A stretch of 38,449 nt of DNA from JAITWN01 sp964388175 (GTDB lineage: Bacteria; Pseudomonadota; Gammaproteobacteria; SZUA-140): positions 1 through 38,449 of the forward strand of contig CAYLYS010000019.1 in NCBI GenBank assembly GCA_964388175.1, read 5' to 3'. This document shows positions 22,019 through 31,475 of this stretch, one piece after another. The notes under the pieces were generated by a model, which made no database searches, was not told where the DNA came from, and worked only from the letters and a program-made list of their open reading frames with translations. Positions within the stretch are counted from its first letter, which is position 1. Each line of letters begins with the position of its first letter. The position numbers and the translations under genes are program-made.

Positions 22019-22804
22019 ATGACTTTCTTCGACAAACCGCCGGCTTCCCCATCTCCCGCGCCGGCCGCGGCAATGGCGCAATCGCCTGCGCACGTCGCCG
22101 TGATCATGGACGGCAACGGGCGCTGGGCCAAGCGCCGCCATCTGCCGCGCATCGCCGGGCACCGCGCCGGCGTCGAAGCGGTGCGCAGCATCGTCAAGAG
22201 CTGCGCGCGCAAGGGCGTCAAGGTGCTTACCCTGTTTGCTTTCAGCAGCGAGAACTGGCGGCGCCCGGAGCGCGAGGTCAGTCTGCTGCTCGATCTGCTG
22301 ATGACCGCCATCCGGCGCGAAGTGGACAAGCTGCACCGCAACAACGTCCGTCTGCGCTTCATCGGCGACCGCTCCGTTTTCAGCCGCGCATTGCATGACA
22401 GCATGCAGCGCGCCGAGGAGCTGACCGCGGGCAACAGCGGCCTGACGCTGATCGTGGCGGTGAATTACGGCGGACGCTGGGACGTGATGCAGGCGGTGCA
22501 GCACATCGCCGGTCTGGTCGAGGCGGGAGCGCTGTCGGCCGGCGCCGTCGACGCCGAGCTGTTCGCGTCCTGTCTGTCGCTGAGCGACGTGCCCGAGCCG
22601 GATCTCTTCATCCGCACGGGCGGTGAGCAGCGCATCAGCAATTTCCTGCTCTGGCATCTTGCTTACTCCGAGCTGTATTTCACCGATATCCTGTGGCCCG
22701 ATTTCGACGAGCGTGCTTTCGACGAAGCGCTCGCCTCATTCGCCGGACGCCAGCGGCGTTTCGGCTGTACGGGAGATCAGATCGAGCAGGTGCGGGGTGC
22801 TTAA
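22019..22804 (+). CDS. uppS: Undecaprenyl diphosphate synthase
   Basis: This cis-prenyltransferase adds isopentenyl diphosphate to farnesyl diphosphate to make the C55 carrier lipid for peptidoglycan and O-antigen. It has 261 residues (E. coli 253). The catalytic Asp31 lies in VAVIMDGNGRWAKRR; further motifs are GHRAGVEAVRSIVK, LTLFAFSSENWRRP, and DLFIRTGGEQRISNFLLWHLAYSELYF. The ribosome-binding site before ATG 22019 is weak, and it follows frr by 68 bases. The first 20 or so residues are a Pro/Ala-rich extension; an internal ATG at 22073 is a less likely start. Confidence 0.96.
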   Translation: MTFFDKPPASPSPAPAAAMAQSPAHVAVIMDGNGRWAKRRHLPRIAGHRAGVEAVRSIVKSCARKGVKVLTLFAFSSENWRRPEREVSLLLDLLMTAIRREVDKLHRNNVRLRFIGDRSVFSRALHDSMQRAEELTAGNSGLTLIVAVNYGGRWDVMQAVQHIAGLVEAGALSAGAVDAELFASCLSLSDVPEPDLFIRTGGEQRISNFLLWHLAYSELYFTDILWPDFDERAFDEALASFAGRQRRFGCTGDQIEQVRGA

Positions 22805-23651
22805 GCAGCGTCTGCTGACGGCTGCGGTTCTGCTGCCCGTATTCATCTGGTGCGTCTTTGCGCTGTCGACTCAGCATTTCGCGCTGGCGACCGCTTTCGT
22901 CGTGCTGCTCGGCGCCTGGGAATGGGCGGCGCTGATGCGGCTTTCCTTCGCCGCGCGCGCCGCTTATCTCCTGCTGTTCATCGCCGTCATGCTGCTCGGC
23001 GCCTGGCTGATCACGATACCGCTGGGGCGCATCGTGCTGCTGGCGGCGACGCTGCTGTGGTGGGTCGCGGCGCTGGTGCTGATCGGCCGTTTCCAGCGCA
23101 GCGGTGCCGTGCCCGCCGGCATGCGCCGCAGCGATGATGAGCGCGGTTTTCACGGCGGGTGGCTGTTCGGTGCGCTCGGCATGCTCATCCTGGTGCCGGC
23201 CTGGCTGGCGCTGGTGATTGCCCACGGCGGTCTGCAGGGCAGCCTGCTCGTGCTGCTGCTCATGCTGCTGGTCTGGGGCGCGGACAGCGGTGCTTATGTC
23301 AGCGGCAGAATGTGGGGCAGGACGCGTCTGGCATCGCGCGTCAGCCCGGGCAAGACCTGGGCTGGTGTCTACGGCGCCGTGACGGCGTCCGTTCTCATCG
23401 CCGTCGGTGCCGGCCTGTGGCTGGGCCTGTCTTCGCTCGCCTTGCTGGCGCTGATGCTGCTGGCGATCGTCACCGTGCTGTTTTCGATCGTCGGCGATCT
23501 GTTCGAGAGCCTGGTGAAACGCCTCGCCGGCGTGAAGGACAGCGGACGGCTGCTGCCCGGCCATGGCGGCGTGCTCGACCGCATCGACAGCGTTACCGCC
23601 GCCGCGCCGGTGTTCGTGCTCGGCCTCATCGGCCAGGGGATACTGTCATGA
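22797..23651 (+). CDS. cdsA: Phosphatidate cytidylyltransferase
   Basis: This integral membrane enzyme makes CDP-diacylglycerol from phosphatidate and CTP. It has 284 residues and about eight hydrophobic helices. The signature SLVKRLAGVKDSGRLLPGHGGVLDRIDS lies near the C-terminus, with WGADSGAYVSGRMWGRTRLASRVSPGKTW before it. The start is GTG 22797 (reading MLKQRLLTAAVLLPVF, the standard CdsA opening), inside the end of uppS with an 8-base overlap; GCAGG lies just upstream. It ends overlapping the dxr ATG by four bases. Confidence 0.95.
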   Translation: MLKQRLLTAAVLLPVFIWCVFALSTQHFALATAFVVLLGAWEWAALMRLSFAARAAYLLLFIAVMLLGAWLITIPLGRIVLLAATLLWWVAALVLIGRFQRSGAVPAGMRRSDDERGFHGGWLFGALGMLILVPAWLALVIAHGGLQGSLLVLLLMLLVWGADSGAYVSGRMWGRTRLASRVSPGKTWAGVYGAVTASVLIAVGAGLWLGLSSLALLALMLLAIVTVLFSIVGDLFESLVKRLAGVKDSGRLLPGHGGVLDRIDSVTAAAPVFVLGLIGQGILS

Positions 23652-24877
23652 GTGCTGCTCCGGCCGGTACCCCTGTCGGCACCCCGATTGGCGTCAGCGT
23701 GCTGGGGTCGACCGGTTCGGTCGGCGTGAACACCCTCGCGGTGCTGGCGCGCTTTCCCGAGCGCTATCGCGTCGTCGCCCTGACCGCCAATACCGACGTC
23801 GACGGCCTGTACGAGCAGTGCCTGCGTTTCCTTCCCGAGTATGTCGTGCTCGCCGACGCCGACGCCGCGGAGAAAATGGCGCAGCGTCTGCGCGCGGCCG
23901 GCGCATCGGCGCGTGTGCTGGCCGGACAGGACGGATTGTGCCACGTTGCTTCGCTGCCGCAGGTCGATTACGTGATGGCGGCGATCGTCGGCGCGGCCGG
24001 CCTGCTGCCGACGCTTGCCGCCGCGCGCGCCGGCAAGCGCGTACTGCTCGCCAACAAGGAAGCGCTGGTCATGGCCGGGCGTCTGTTCATGGACGAAATC
24101 CGTGCCCACGGCGCCGAACTGCTGCCCATCGACAGCGAGCACAATGCCGTGTTCCAGTGCATGCCGCCCGATTATGGGCGCGGTCTCGATCACATCGGTG
24201 TGCGGCGCATTCTGCTCACTTCCTCCGGCGGGCCGTTCCGTTCCTTGCCCATGTCGGCCCTGCACGCGGTCGGGCCGCAGCAGGCCTGCGCCCATCCGAA
24301 CTGGGTGATGGGGCGCAAGATCTCGGTCGATTCCGCGACCATGATGAACAAGGGACTGGAAGTGATCGAGGCCTGCTGGCTGTTCGACGCCGATCCCGCC
24401 CGCATCGACGTGGTCGTGCATCCGCAGAGCGTGGTGCATTCCCTGGTCGAGTATGCCGACGGTTCCCTGCTGGCCCAGCTTGCCTCGCCCGACATGCGGG
24501 TGCCGATCGCCCACGCGCTCGCCTGGCCGCAGCGCATGGAGTCGGGCGCGGAGCGGCTGGATCTCGCCGCCATCGGCCGACTCGATTTCGAGGCGCCCGA
24601 CGCCGAGCGCTTTCCCTGCCTAGCTTATGCCTATGATGCCGCGCGCCGCGGCGGTACCGCACCGGCGATCATGAACGCTGCGAACGAAGTCGCGGTGGCG
24701 GCGTTCCTCGCCGAGCGCATCCGCTTTACCGACATTCCCCGCGTGATCTCGGCGACGATGTCGGCGCTCGCGGTGCGCGCCGCCGATACGCTCGATGCCG
24801 TGCTCGATGCCGACCGCCGCGCGCGCGAGCACGCGACGGAGCAGGTGCGGGCGCTGACGCCGGGGTGCGTATCATGA
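23648..24877 (+). CDS. dxr: 1-deoxy-D-xylulose 5-phosphate reductoisomerase
   Basis: Dxr (IspC) converts DXP to 2-C-methyl-D-erythritol 4-phosphate with NADPH, the committed step of the non-mevalonate isoprenoid pathway that feeds UppS next to it. It has 409 residues (E. coli 398). The NADPH-binding motif GVSVLGSTGSVGVNT follows a 14-residue N-terminal extension rich in Ala/Gly/Pro. ANKEALVMAG, PIDSEHNAVFQCM, LTSSGGPFR, HPNWVMGRKISVDSATMMNKGLEVIEACWLF and the C-terminal NAANEVAVAAFL are all present. ATG 23648 overlaps the cdsA stop (ATGA). Confidence 0.97.
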   Translation: MSAAPAGTPVGTPIGVSVLGSTGSVGVNTLAVLARFPERYRVVALTANTDVDGLYEQCLRFLPEYVVLADADAAEKMAQRLRAAGASARVLAGQDGLCHVASLPQVDYVMAAIVGAAGLLPTLAAARAGKRVLLANKEALVMAGRLFMDEIRAHGAELLPIDSEHNAVFQCMPPDYGRGLDHIGVRRILLTSSGGPFRSLPMSALHAVGPQQACAHPNWVMGRKISVDSATMMNKGLEVIEACWLFDADPARIDVVVHPQSVVHSLVEYADGSLLAQLASPDMRVPIAHALAWPQRMESGAERLDLAAIGRLDFEAPDAERFPCLAYAYDAARRGGTAPAIMNAANEVAVAAFLAERIRFTDIPRVISATMSALAVRAADTLDAVLDADRRAREHATEQVRALTPGCVS

Positions 24878-26241
24878 TGAGCACCGTGCTGTCGTCGGTA
24901 TTCTTCTTCATCATCGCCATCGGCGTGCTGGTGACCATCCACGAATTCGGCCACTTCTTCGTTGCGCGCCGTCTCGGCGTGCGCGTGCTGCGCTTCTCCG
25001 TCGGCTTCGGCCGGCCGCTGCTGCGCTGGCAGCGCAAAGGCGACGACACCGAGTACGTCATCGCGGCGCTGCCGCTCGGCGGTTATGTGCAGATGCTCGA
25101 CGAACGCGAAGGTCCGGTGCCGGAGCATGATCGGCACCGCGCCTTCAACCGCCAGTCACTGGCGCGGCGCGCCGCGATCGTGGCGGCCGGGCCGATCTTC
25201 AATTTCCTGCTCGCCATCGTCGCCTATTGGCTGGTATTCAGCATCGGCATCGCCGACATCAAGCCGATCGTCGGCGAAGTGCAGCCGGGCAGCCTCGCCG
25301 CCCAGGGCGGGTTCCGTTCCGGCGACCTGATCGTGCGCATCGACGGCGCGCCGGTCGCCACCTGGGGCACGGCATTCATGAGCCTGCTCGACAGCAGTCT
25401 GGCCGGGAAGCGGGTCGAGATCGAGGTGCGCGACGAGGAGGAGGCGCAGCAGCCGAGAACGCTCGATTTCACCCGTCTCGCCGCCGGCGTCGATCGTTCG
25501 AATCTGCTGCCCAATATCGGTTTCGATCTCTATCAGCCCAGCCTGCCCGCTGTCATCGGCCGCCTCGAGGCGGGCGGGGTGGCGGAAAGCGCCGGTCTGC
25601 GTGTCGGCGACCGTCTGCGTTCGGTCGATGGACGCGCGCTGGAGAGCTGGGAGCAGTGGGTGGAGGAGGTGCGCAAGCGGCCGGAACAAGCGCTGCAGAT
25701 CGATGTCGAACGGCAGGGTGAGGTTTTCCCGCTGACCATCCGCCCGGCGCGCGTCGAAACCGCCGAGGGGGACATCGGCGGTTTCGACGCGGCGGTATCC
25801 ATGCCCGCCGATCTGATGGAACGCATGCGCGCCGTCGAGCGTTATTCACCCGGTGCGGGTCTGCTCGCCGCGCTGGAGCGGACCTGGAGCATGACGCGGA
25901 TGACGGTCAACATCCTCGTCAGCATGCTGACCGGGCACGTATCGGTGACCAATCTGAGCGGCCCGATCCGCATCGCGCAGTATGCCGGCCATTCGGCGGA
26001 GGCGGGCCTGGTGCAGTTCATTTCGTTTCTGGCGATCATCAGCATCAGTCTGGGCGTGCTGAACCTGCTGCCGCTGCCGGTGCTCGATGGCGGACACTTG
26101 CTTTATTATCTGATCGAGTTCGTGCGCGGGCGCCCGCTGTCGGACGAGGCGCAGATGGTGGGACAAAAGATCGGCGTGTTCGTGCTGATCGGGGTTATGA
26201 TACTGGCATTTTACAATGACATCGCACAGCTCATTTCTTGA
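24874..26241 (+). CDS. rseP: Site-2 intramembrane protease RseP
   Basis: RseP cleaves the anti-sigma factor RseA inside the membrane after DegS, activating the sigma-E envelope stress response, and also removes leftover signal peptides. It has 455 residues (E. coli 450). Zinc motif HEFGH is at 23-27 in the first helix; two PDZ domains lie in the middle (GEVQPGSLAAQGGFRSGDLIVRIDG and RLEAGGVAESAGLRVGDRLRSVDG); and the C-terminal NLLPLPVLDGGHLLYYLIEFVRGRP supplies the third ligand. ATG 24874 overlaps the dxr stop by ATGA; ATG 24877 is equally possible. Confidence 0.96.
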   Translation: MMSTVLSSVFFFIIAIGVLVTIHEFGHFFVARRLGVRVLRFSVGFGRPLLRWQRKGDDTEYVIAALPLGGYVQMLDEREGPVPEHDRHRAFNRQSLARRAAIVAAGPIFNFLLAIVAYWLVFSIGIADIKPIVGEVQPGSLAAQGGFRSGDLIVRIDGAPVATWGTAFMSLLDSSLAGKRVEIEVRDEEEAQQPRTLDFTRLAAGVDRSNLLPNIGFDLYQPSLPAVIGRLEAGGVAESAGLRVGDRLRSVDGRALESWEQWVEEVRKRPEQALQIDVERQGEVFPLTIRPARVETAEGDIGGFDAAVSMPADLMERMRAVERYSPGAGLLAALERTWSMTRMTVNILVSMLTGHVSVTNLSGPIRIAQYAGHSAEAGLVQFISFLAIISISLGVLNLLPLPVLDGGHLLYYLIEFVRGRPLSDEAQMVGQKIGVFVLIGVMILAFYNDIAQLIS

Positions 26242-26273
26242 ACTCGGCTGACAGGGACTTCCGTTCTTCTTCC

Positions 26274-28568
26274 ATGATCCGTAACTCGTACAGATTCGCC
26301 GCCGTACTGCTGGGCGTGCTGCTGGCGCTGCGCGCCTGGGCTGCCGACCCCTTCGTGATCGAGGACATCCGCGTCGAAGGCGTGCAGCGCATCGCGGTCG
26401 GCACCGTGCTCAGCTATCTGCCGCTGAACGTCGGCGACACCTTCGAGGACGGCCACGCCGCCGGGGTGATGCGCGCACTGTTCAGAACCGGCTTTTTCGA
26501 CGACATCACGCTGGGGGTGGACGAGCGCACGCTGGTCGTGGTGGTCAAGGAGCGCCCGACCATCTCCACCATCGCCATTTCCGGCAACAAGGATATCCGC
26601 ACCGAGCAGCTGACCGAGGCGCTGAAGAGCGTGGGTCTGTCGGAAGGGCAGGTTTTCGACCGCTCGTCGCTGGAGCGCATGAAGATCGAGCTCGAGCGCC
26701 AGTACTTCAATCAGGGCAAGTATGGCGTCAAGGTGCAGACCGGGGTGGAGCGCCTCGACGACAACCGTGTCGATATCACCATCGACATCGTCGAAGGACA
26801 CGTCGCGCGCATCCTGCGCATCAACATCGTCGGCAATACCGCTTTCAGCGATGCCGTGCTGCTGTCGAAGTTCGAACTGAGTCCGGCGACGATGTTCTCG
26901 CTGGTTTCAAACAACGATCAGTATTCCCATCGCCGCCTGTCCGGCGACCTGGAGGCGCTGCGCTCCCATTACCTGGACAATGGATACGTCAATTTCTCCA
27001 TCGATTCGACCCAGGTTTCCATCACCCCGGACAAGCGCGACGTCTACATCACCGTCAATGTCACCGAGGGTGAGCAATACACCGTGTCGTCGATCGCGCT
27101 GTCGGGCAATCTCATCGTCAGCGAGGAAGAGCTGCGCAGCCTGATCACGCTCAATCCGGGCGATGTGTTCTCGCGCCGGCTGGCGCAGCAGAGCTCCACC
27201 GCGATCAGTGATCGCCTGGGCCTGGAAGGGTATGCCTTCTCCAACGTCAATCCCGCGCCCGAGCTCAATCGTGAAACGCGTGAAGTGGCGCTTACCTTCA
27301 TGGTCGATCCGGGCCGGCGCATCTATGTGCGCCGCGTCAACGTATCCGGCAACATCCGCACCGAGGACGAGGTGGTGCGCCGCGAACTGCGCCAGATGGA
27401 GGGCGGCTGGATCTCCACCGATCGCGTCAACCGCTCGCGGACGAGGCTGCTGCGTCTGGCCTTTTTCGAAGAAGCGACGGTGGAAACGCCCGCTGTCCCC
27501 GGCGTCGCCGATCAGGTCGACGTGAACTTCGGCGTCAAGGAGCGTCCCTCCGGCTCGCTGATGGCCGGCGTGGGCTACTCGCAGTCGCAGGGTATCCTGA
27601 TGAATGCCAGCATCAGCCAGGACAACGTGTTCGGCACCGGCCGCCGTGTCAGCGCGACGGTGAACAACAGCTCGGTCAACCGCATCTACAGCTTTTCCTA
27701 TACCAATCCCTATTACACCCTGAACGGGGTGAGCAGGGGCTTCAGCCTGTTCAGCCGCGAAACGAACGCCGCGGAGGCGCGGATCGCCGACTTCAGCTCG
27801 GATGTGTACGGGCTCAGCGTCGATTACGGATTCCCGCTCAGCGAGTTCAACACCGCGAATCTGTCGCTGGGGTACGAATACACGCGCATCCGTACCGATG
27901 AGCTGACGCCGCAGTCCTTCATCGACTTTCTCGACCAGAATTCCGACCGCTTCCATATCTACAAGCTGAGCACGGGATTCACGCACGACACCCGCAACCG
28001 CGCCATCCTCGCCGACCGCGGCCGTTTGCACAGTCTTTCCAGTGAGGTCGCGCTGCCGGGCAGCGGGCTCGAATACTACAAGCTGCGTTACCGCGGGCTG
28101 CAGTATGCGCCCCTGTTCGGCGATTTCACGCTGCTGTTCAAGGCCGAGGTCGGCTATGGCGACAACTACGGCGATACCAGCGCGCTGCCGTTCTTCGAGA
28201 ACTTCTATGCCGGCGGACCGGATTCCATACGCGGTTTCCGCGCGAACTCGCTGGGGCCGCGCGACACGGTGCGGGACCGTCCTCTCGGCGGCGCGTTCAA
28301 GACCGTGGCCAACGCCGAACTCATCTTCCCCGTGCCTTTTTCCGAGGATAACAAGTCGTTGCGCCTGAGCACGTTCTTTGATATTGGTAACGTGTTTGCT
28401 GATCCCCGCGATTTCGATGCGGGGGAACTGCGCCAGTCCGTCGGGGTTTCGGTCATCTGGTATACGCCGCTCGCACCGATGACGTTCAGTCTGGCCCATC
28501 CCCTGAACGACCGTGCCGGTGACGACACGGAGGCCTTCCAGTTCACGCTGGGTTCATTCTTCTTCTGA
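26274..28568 (+). CDS. bamA: Outer membrane protein assembly factor BamA
   Basis: BamA is the central subunit of the complex that folds beta-barrel proteins into the outer membrane. It has 764 residues (E. coli 810). The signal peptide is cleaved near residue 23 (RAWA/ADPFVIEDIRVEGVQRI); five POTRA domains follow to about residue 420; then a 16-strand barrel. The IRGF motif of loop 6 is in GPDSIRGFRANSLGPRD, and the last residues (FQFTLGSFFF) form a C-terminal aromatic beta-signal. ATG 26274 begins a proper signal peptide 32 bases after rseP. The ribosome-binding site is weak. Confidence 0.97.
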   Translation: MIRNSYRFAAVLLGVLLALRAWAADPFVIEDIRVEGVQRIAVGTVLSYLPLNVGDTFEDGHAAGVMRALFRTGFFDDITLGVDERTLVVVVKERPTISTIAISGNKDIRTEQLTEALKSVGLSEGQVFDRSSLERMKIELERQYFNQGKYGVKVQTGVERLDDNRVDITIDIVEGHVARILRINIVGNTAFSDAVLLSKFELSPATMFSLVSNNDQYSHRRLSGDLEALRSHYLDNGYVNFSIDSTQVSITPDKRDVYITVNVTEGEQYTVSSIALSGNLIVSEEELRSLITLNPGDVFSRRLAQQSSTAISDRLGLEGYAFSNVNPAPELNRETREVALTFMVDPGRRIYVRRVNVSGNIRTEDEVVRRELRQMEGGWISTDRVNRSRTRLLRLAFFEEATVETPAVPGVADQVDVNFGVKERPSGSLMAGVGYSQSQGILMNASISQDNVFGTGRRVSATVNNSSVNRIYSFSYTNPYYTLNGVSRGFSLFSRETNAAEARIADFSSDVYGLSVDYGFPLSEFNTANLSLGYEYTRIRTDELTPQSFIDFLDQNSDRFHIYKLSTGFTHDTRNRAILADRGRLHSLSSEVALPGSGLEYYKLRYRGLQYAPLFGDFTLLFKAEVGYGDNYGDTSALPFFENFYAGGPDSIRGFRANSLGPRDTVRDRPLGGAFKTVANAELIFPVPFSEDNKSLRLSTFFDIGNVFADPRDFDAGELRQSVGVSVIWYTPLAPMTFSLAHPLNDRAGDDTEAFQFTLGSFFF

Positions 28569-28589
28569 TTCCGAATCTGGAGTACGACA

Positions 28590-29126
28590 TTGAAGCCTTT
28601 CATGCCTCTTCATCTTGTGTTCATGCTGATCTGCGCCGGTTTCATGAGCATGACGGCACAGGCCGCTGATCTGAAACTGGGTTATGTCGATGCCATCAAG
28701 CTGCTCGAGGAGGCGCCGCAGGCGCGCGAAGCCACGCAGCGTCTGCAGCGGGAGTTCGCTTCGCGCGAGGAAGAGATCGCCCGTACTCAAGGTGAAGTTC
28801 AGCGCATGGAAGATTCCCTGTCCCGCGACAGCGCCGTCATGAGCGAAACCGAGCGCCGCAATGTCGGGCTGGACGTGCTGGCGCGCAAGCGCGAGCTGCG
28901 CCGCATGCAGGAGGAGTTCCGCGAGGATCTCAATATCCGCCGCAACGAAGCGCTCGGCGGACTGCAGGAGCTGATCAAGGAAACCATCCAGGAGATCGGT
29001 GCGGCGGGCAAGTTCGATCTCATTTTCTTCGAAGGCATCGCCTATGCGAACTCCGCCCTGGATGTGACCGATCAGGTGCTGACGGGGCTGGCCAAGCGCC
29101 ACCAGGCTGCCGGCAACCGGCGCTGA
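28590..29126 (+). CDS. skp: Periplasmic chaperone Skp/OmpH
   Basis: Skp is a trimeric periplasmic chaperone that holds unfolded outer-membrane proteins for BamA, its upstream neighbour. It has 178 residues with a signal peptide cleaved near residue 25 (MTAQA/ADLKLGYVDAIKLLEEAPQA), then long charged helices forming tentacles (about 45-125) and a C-terminal beta strand (GKFDLIFFEGIAYANSALDVTDQVL). The start is taken as TTG 28590 because TGGAG lies seven bases upstream; ATG 28602 (four codons later) has no such site. Its stop region contains a 17-nt-period tandem repeat (29123-29151). Confidence 0.93.
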   Translation: MKPFMPLHLVFMLICAGFMSMTAQAADLKLGYVDAIKLLEEAPQAREATQRLQREFASREEEIARTQGEVQRMEDSLSRDSAVMSETERRNVGLDVLARKRELRRMQEEFREDLNIRRNEALGGLQELIKETIQEIGAAGKFDLIFFEGIAYANSALDVTDQVLTGLAKRHQAAGNRR

Positions 29127-29151
29127 GAGCCGGGGCAGTCTGAGAACGGGG
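29123..29151. repeat. Imperfect tandem repeat over the skp stop codon
   Basis: ctgagagccgggg (29123-29135) and ctgagaacgggg (29140-29151) are imperfect copies 17 bases apart. The first contains the skp stop codon TGA, and the second provides the G-rich part of the lpxD ribosome-binding site. Confidence 0.6.
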
Positions 29152-29161
29152 AGGCGGACGC

Positions 29162-30205
29162 TTGACGGAGATCACCCTCGGCGAGCTGGCGCAGAGATTC
29201 GGCGGTGAGGTCCGCGGCGACCCGGCCTGCCTCATCCGCCGCGTGGCCTCGCTCGAAAACGCAGGGCCGGGCGATATCGCCTTTCTGAGCAACGCCCAAT
29301 ACCGCCGCCGCCTGAGCGCAACGCGCGCCTCGGCGGTGATACTGCAGCATGCCATGCTCGCCGAATGTCCGGTGCACGCGCTGATCACCGAGCAACCCTA
29401 TCTGATCTATGCCCGCGTCGCCGCCTTGCTGCATCCGCCAGCGAGCCCGGCGCCCGGCATCGATCCTGCTGCCCATATCGGCGCCGACTGCGTGTTCGGC
29501 GCGGATGTCAGCATCGCGGCGTATGCGGTGCTGGGCGCGGGCGTGCGGCTGGGCGCGCGCGTCAGTATCGCCGCCGGATGCGTCATCGGCGACGGTGTCG
29601 AGATCGGCGATGACAGCCGCATCGCCGCCAATGCGACCCTGCATCACGGCACGCGGATGGGGCGGCGGGTGCTGGTCCATTCCGGCGCGGTGATCGGCGG
29701 CGACGGCTTCGGCTTCGCCAATGACCGCGGCGTGTGGGTCAAGATACCGCAGCTTGGCGGCGTGCGGATCGGCGATGATGTGGAAATCGGTTCGAATACC
29801 ACCGTCGATCGCGGCGCGCTCGACGACACGGTGATCGATGACGGTGTGAAGCTGGATAATCAGGTGCAGATTGCTCACAATGTGCGCGTCGGTGCCCATA
29901 CCGCGATAGCCGGCTGTGCCGGTATCGCGGGCAGTACGACCATCGGCAGGCATTGCGCCATCGGGGGAGGAGCGGGCATCAGCGGCCATCTGGAGATCGC
30001 GGACGGGGTGCAGCTGACGGGAACGACCTTCGTCACGCAATCGATCCATGAAAAGGGCGTGTATTCGTCGGGAACGCCGTTCGAGCCCGTTTCGGCATGG
30101 CGTCGCAATTATGTCCGCATGAGACAACTGGATGACATGGCCCGGCGGCTGCACGAACTGGAGCAGACGGTCAGACGTATGCGCGCAGAGCGCGAGCAAG
30201 GATAG
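29162..30205 (+). CDS. lpxD: UDP-3-O-acylglucosamine N-acyltransferase
   Basis: LpxD transfers a hydroxyacyl chain from ACP to UDP-3-O-acyl-glucosamine, the third step of lipid A synthesis. It has 347 residues (E. coli 341). The N-terminal uridine-binding domain (1-100) is followed by left-handed beta-helix hexapeptide repeats (about 100-300) and a C-terminal helix pair. The catalytic His239 lies in QVQIAHNV. The start is TTG 29162 with GGGGAGG seven bases upstream; MTEITLGELAQ aligns residue-for-residue with the E. coli N-terminus, so an ATG start is not needed. Confidence 0.96.
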   Translation: MTEITLGELAQRFGGEVRGDPACLIRRVASLENAGPGDIAFLSNAQYRRRLSATRASAVILQHAMLAECPVHALITEQPYLIYARVAALLHPPASPAPGIDPAAHIGADCVFGADVSIAAYAVLGAGVRLGARVSIAAGCVIGDGVEIGDDSRIAANATLHHGTRMGRRVLVHSGAVIGGDGFGFANDRGVWVKIPQLGGVRIGDDVEIGSNTTVDRGALDDTVIDDGVKLDNQVQIAHNVRVGAHTAIAGCAGIAGSTTIGRHCAIGGGAGISGHLEIADGVQLTGTTFVTQSIHEKGVYSSGTPFEPVSAWRRNYVRMRQLDDMARRLHELEQTVRRMRAEREQG

Positions 30206-30209
30206 AGTG

Positions 30210-30692
30210 ATGAACACGGAAAAAACAACGGATCAGAGCGGGGAGGCGGGCCTGGATATCCATGCCATTCTGCGGCAGCTGCCGCATCGCTATCCCTTTC
30301 TTCTCATCGATCGCGTGCTCCGCTACACGGTCGGCGAATCGCTGACGGCGGTCAAGAACGTTTCCTACAACGAGCCTTATTTCAACGGTCATTTCCCGGT
30401 GCGTCCGGTGATGCCCGGCGTGCTGATCCTGGAGGCGATGGCGCAGGCGACCGGCATCCTCGCTTTCCGCACGGCGGGCGCCCAGCCCAGCGACGGCACG
30501 CTCTATTACCTGGTCGGCATCGACAAGGCGCGTTTCAAGCGCCCGGTGGAGCCGGGTGATCAGATCGTGATCGACGTGAAGGTGCAGCGCACGGTGCGCA
30601 ACATCTGGTTTTTCAGCGCCGAGGCGCGTGTCGATGGCGAAATCGTGGCCACCGCCGACATGATGTGCGCGGCAAAGGATATTCCCGATTGA
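30210..30692 (+). CDS. fabZ: 3-hydroxyacyl-ACP dehydratase FabZ
   Basis: FabZ dehydrates beta-hydroxyacyl-ACP in fatty acid elongation and competes with the Lpx acyltransferases for the hydroxymyristoyl pool, which fits its place between lpxD and lpxA. It has 160 residues with a single hot-dog fold. Catalytic His61 is in NGHFPVRPVMPG and Glu75 in LILEAMAQ. PHRYPFLLIDRV and VGIDKARFKRPVEPGD are family motifs. AAGGA seven bases upstream favours ATG 30210 over GTG 30207. Confidence 0.97.
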   Translation: MNTEKTTDQSGEAGLDIHAILRQLPHRYPFLLIDRVLRYTVGESLTAVKNVSYNEPYFNGHFPVRPVMPGVLILEAMAQATGILAFRTAGAQPSDGTLYYLVGIDKARFKRPVEPGDQIVIDVKVQRTVRNIWFFSAEARVDGEIVATADMMCAAKDIPD

Positions 30693-31459
30693 TCGATTCC
30701 CGCGCAATCATCGATCCGCGCGCGCGCATCGCCGCTGACGTGTCGGTCGGACCTTACTCCACCATCGGCCCCGAGGTGGAGATCGGATCCGGCTGCCGCA
30801 TCGGTTCGCACGTCGTGATCAAAGGCCCGTGCCGCATCGGCAGCGACAACCAATTCTTCCAGTTTGCCTCCATCGGCGAGGTGCCGCAGGATAAGAAGTA
30901 TCGCGGCGAGGATACCGTGCTCGAGATCGGCGATCGCAACGTGGTGCGCGAATTCGTCACCATGCACCGCGGCACGGTACAGGGCGGCGGCGTCACCCGG
31001 CTCGGCAGCGACAACCTGATCATGGCGAACGTGCACATCGCGCACGACTGCATCGTCGGCAATCACACCATCTTCGCCAACAACGCTTCGCTTGCCGGCC
31101 ATGTCGTGGTGGAGGATCACGTGATCCTCGGCGGCTACTCCCTGGTGCACCAGTTCTGCGCCATCGGCGTTCACAGCTTCTCGGCGGCGGCCAGCCTGAT
31201 CACCAAGGACGTGCCGCCTTTCGTGCTGGTGTCCGGACACATGGCCAAACCCTACGGCCTCAATGTCGAGGGTATGCGGCGGCGCGGTTTCTCGCCGGCG
31301 ACGGTGCGCACCCTGCGTCAGGCGTACAAACTCATCTACCGCGCCAATCTGCCGCTGGCCCAGGCGGTCGAGGAGCTGCGTGCGCTGGCGGTCGATTGTC
31401 CGGAAGTCGGCTTGATGGCCGATTTCATCGAGCGTTCGCAGCGCGGCATCGTGCGCTGA
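30689..31459 (+). CDS. lpxA: UDP-N-acetylglucosamine O-acyltransferase
   Basis: LpxA performs the first step of lipid A synthesis, acylating UDP-GlcNAc at the 3-position from hydroxyacyl-ACP. It has 256 residues (E. coli 262). Hexapeptide beta-helix repeats fill residues 5-190; the catalytic His119 is in HIAHDC; QFASIGEVPQDKKY, HRGTVQGGGVTRLGSDNL and GLNVEGMRRRGFS are family landmarks. The start is TTG 30689, overlapping the fabZ stop as TTGA; MIDSRAIIDPRARI aligns exactly with the E. coli start. Confidence 0.96.
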   Translation: MIDSRAIIDPRARIAADVSVGPYSTIGPEVEIGSGCRIGSHVVIKGPCRIGSDNQFFQFASIGEVPQDKKYRGEDTVLEIGDRNVVREFVTMHRGTVQGGGVTRLGSDNLIMANVHIAHDCIVGNHTIFANNASLAGHVVVEDHVILGGYSLVHQFCAIGVHSFSAAASLITKDVPPFVLVSGHMAKPYGLNVEGMRRRGFSPATVRTLRQAYKLIYRANLPLAQAVEELRALAVDCPEVGLMADFIERSQRGIVR

Positions 31460-31475
31460 GGCGGCCGGAGGCGTT

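Noticed and set aside
26907..28499. 530-residue minus-strand frame opposite bamA
   Set aside because: Antisense to bamA, whose POTRA and barrel motifs are clear; no ribosome-binding site and no recognisable domain.
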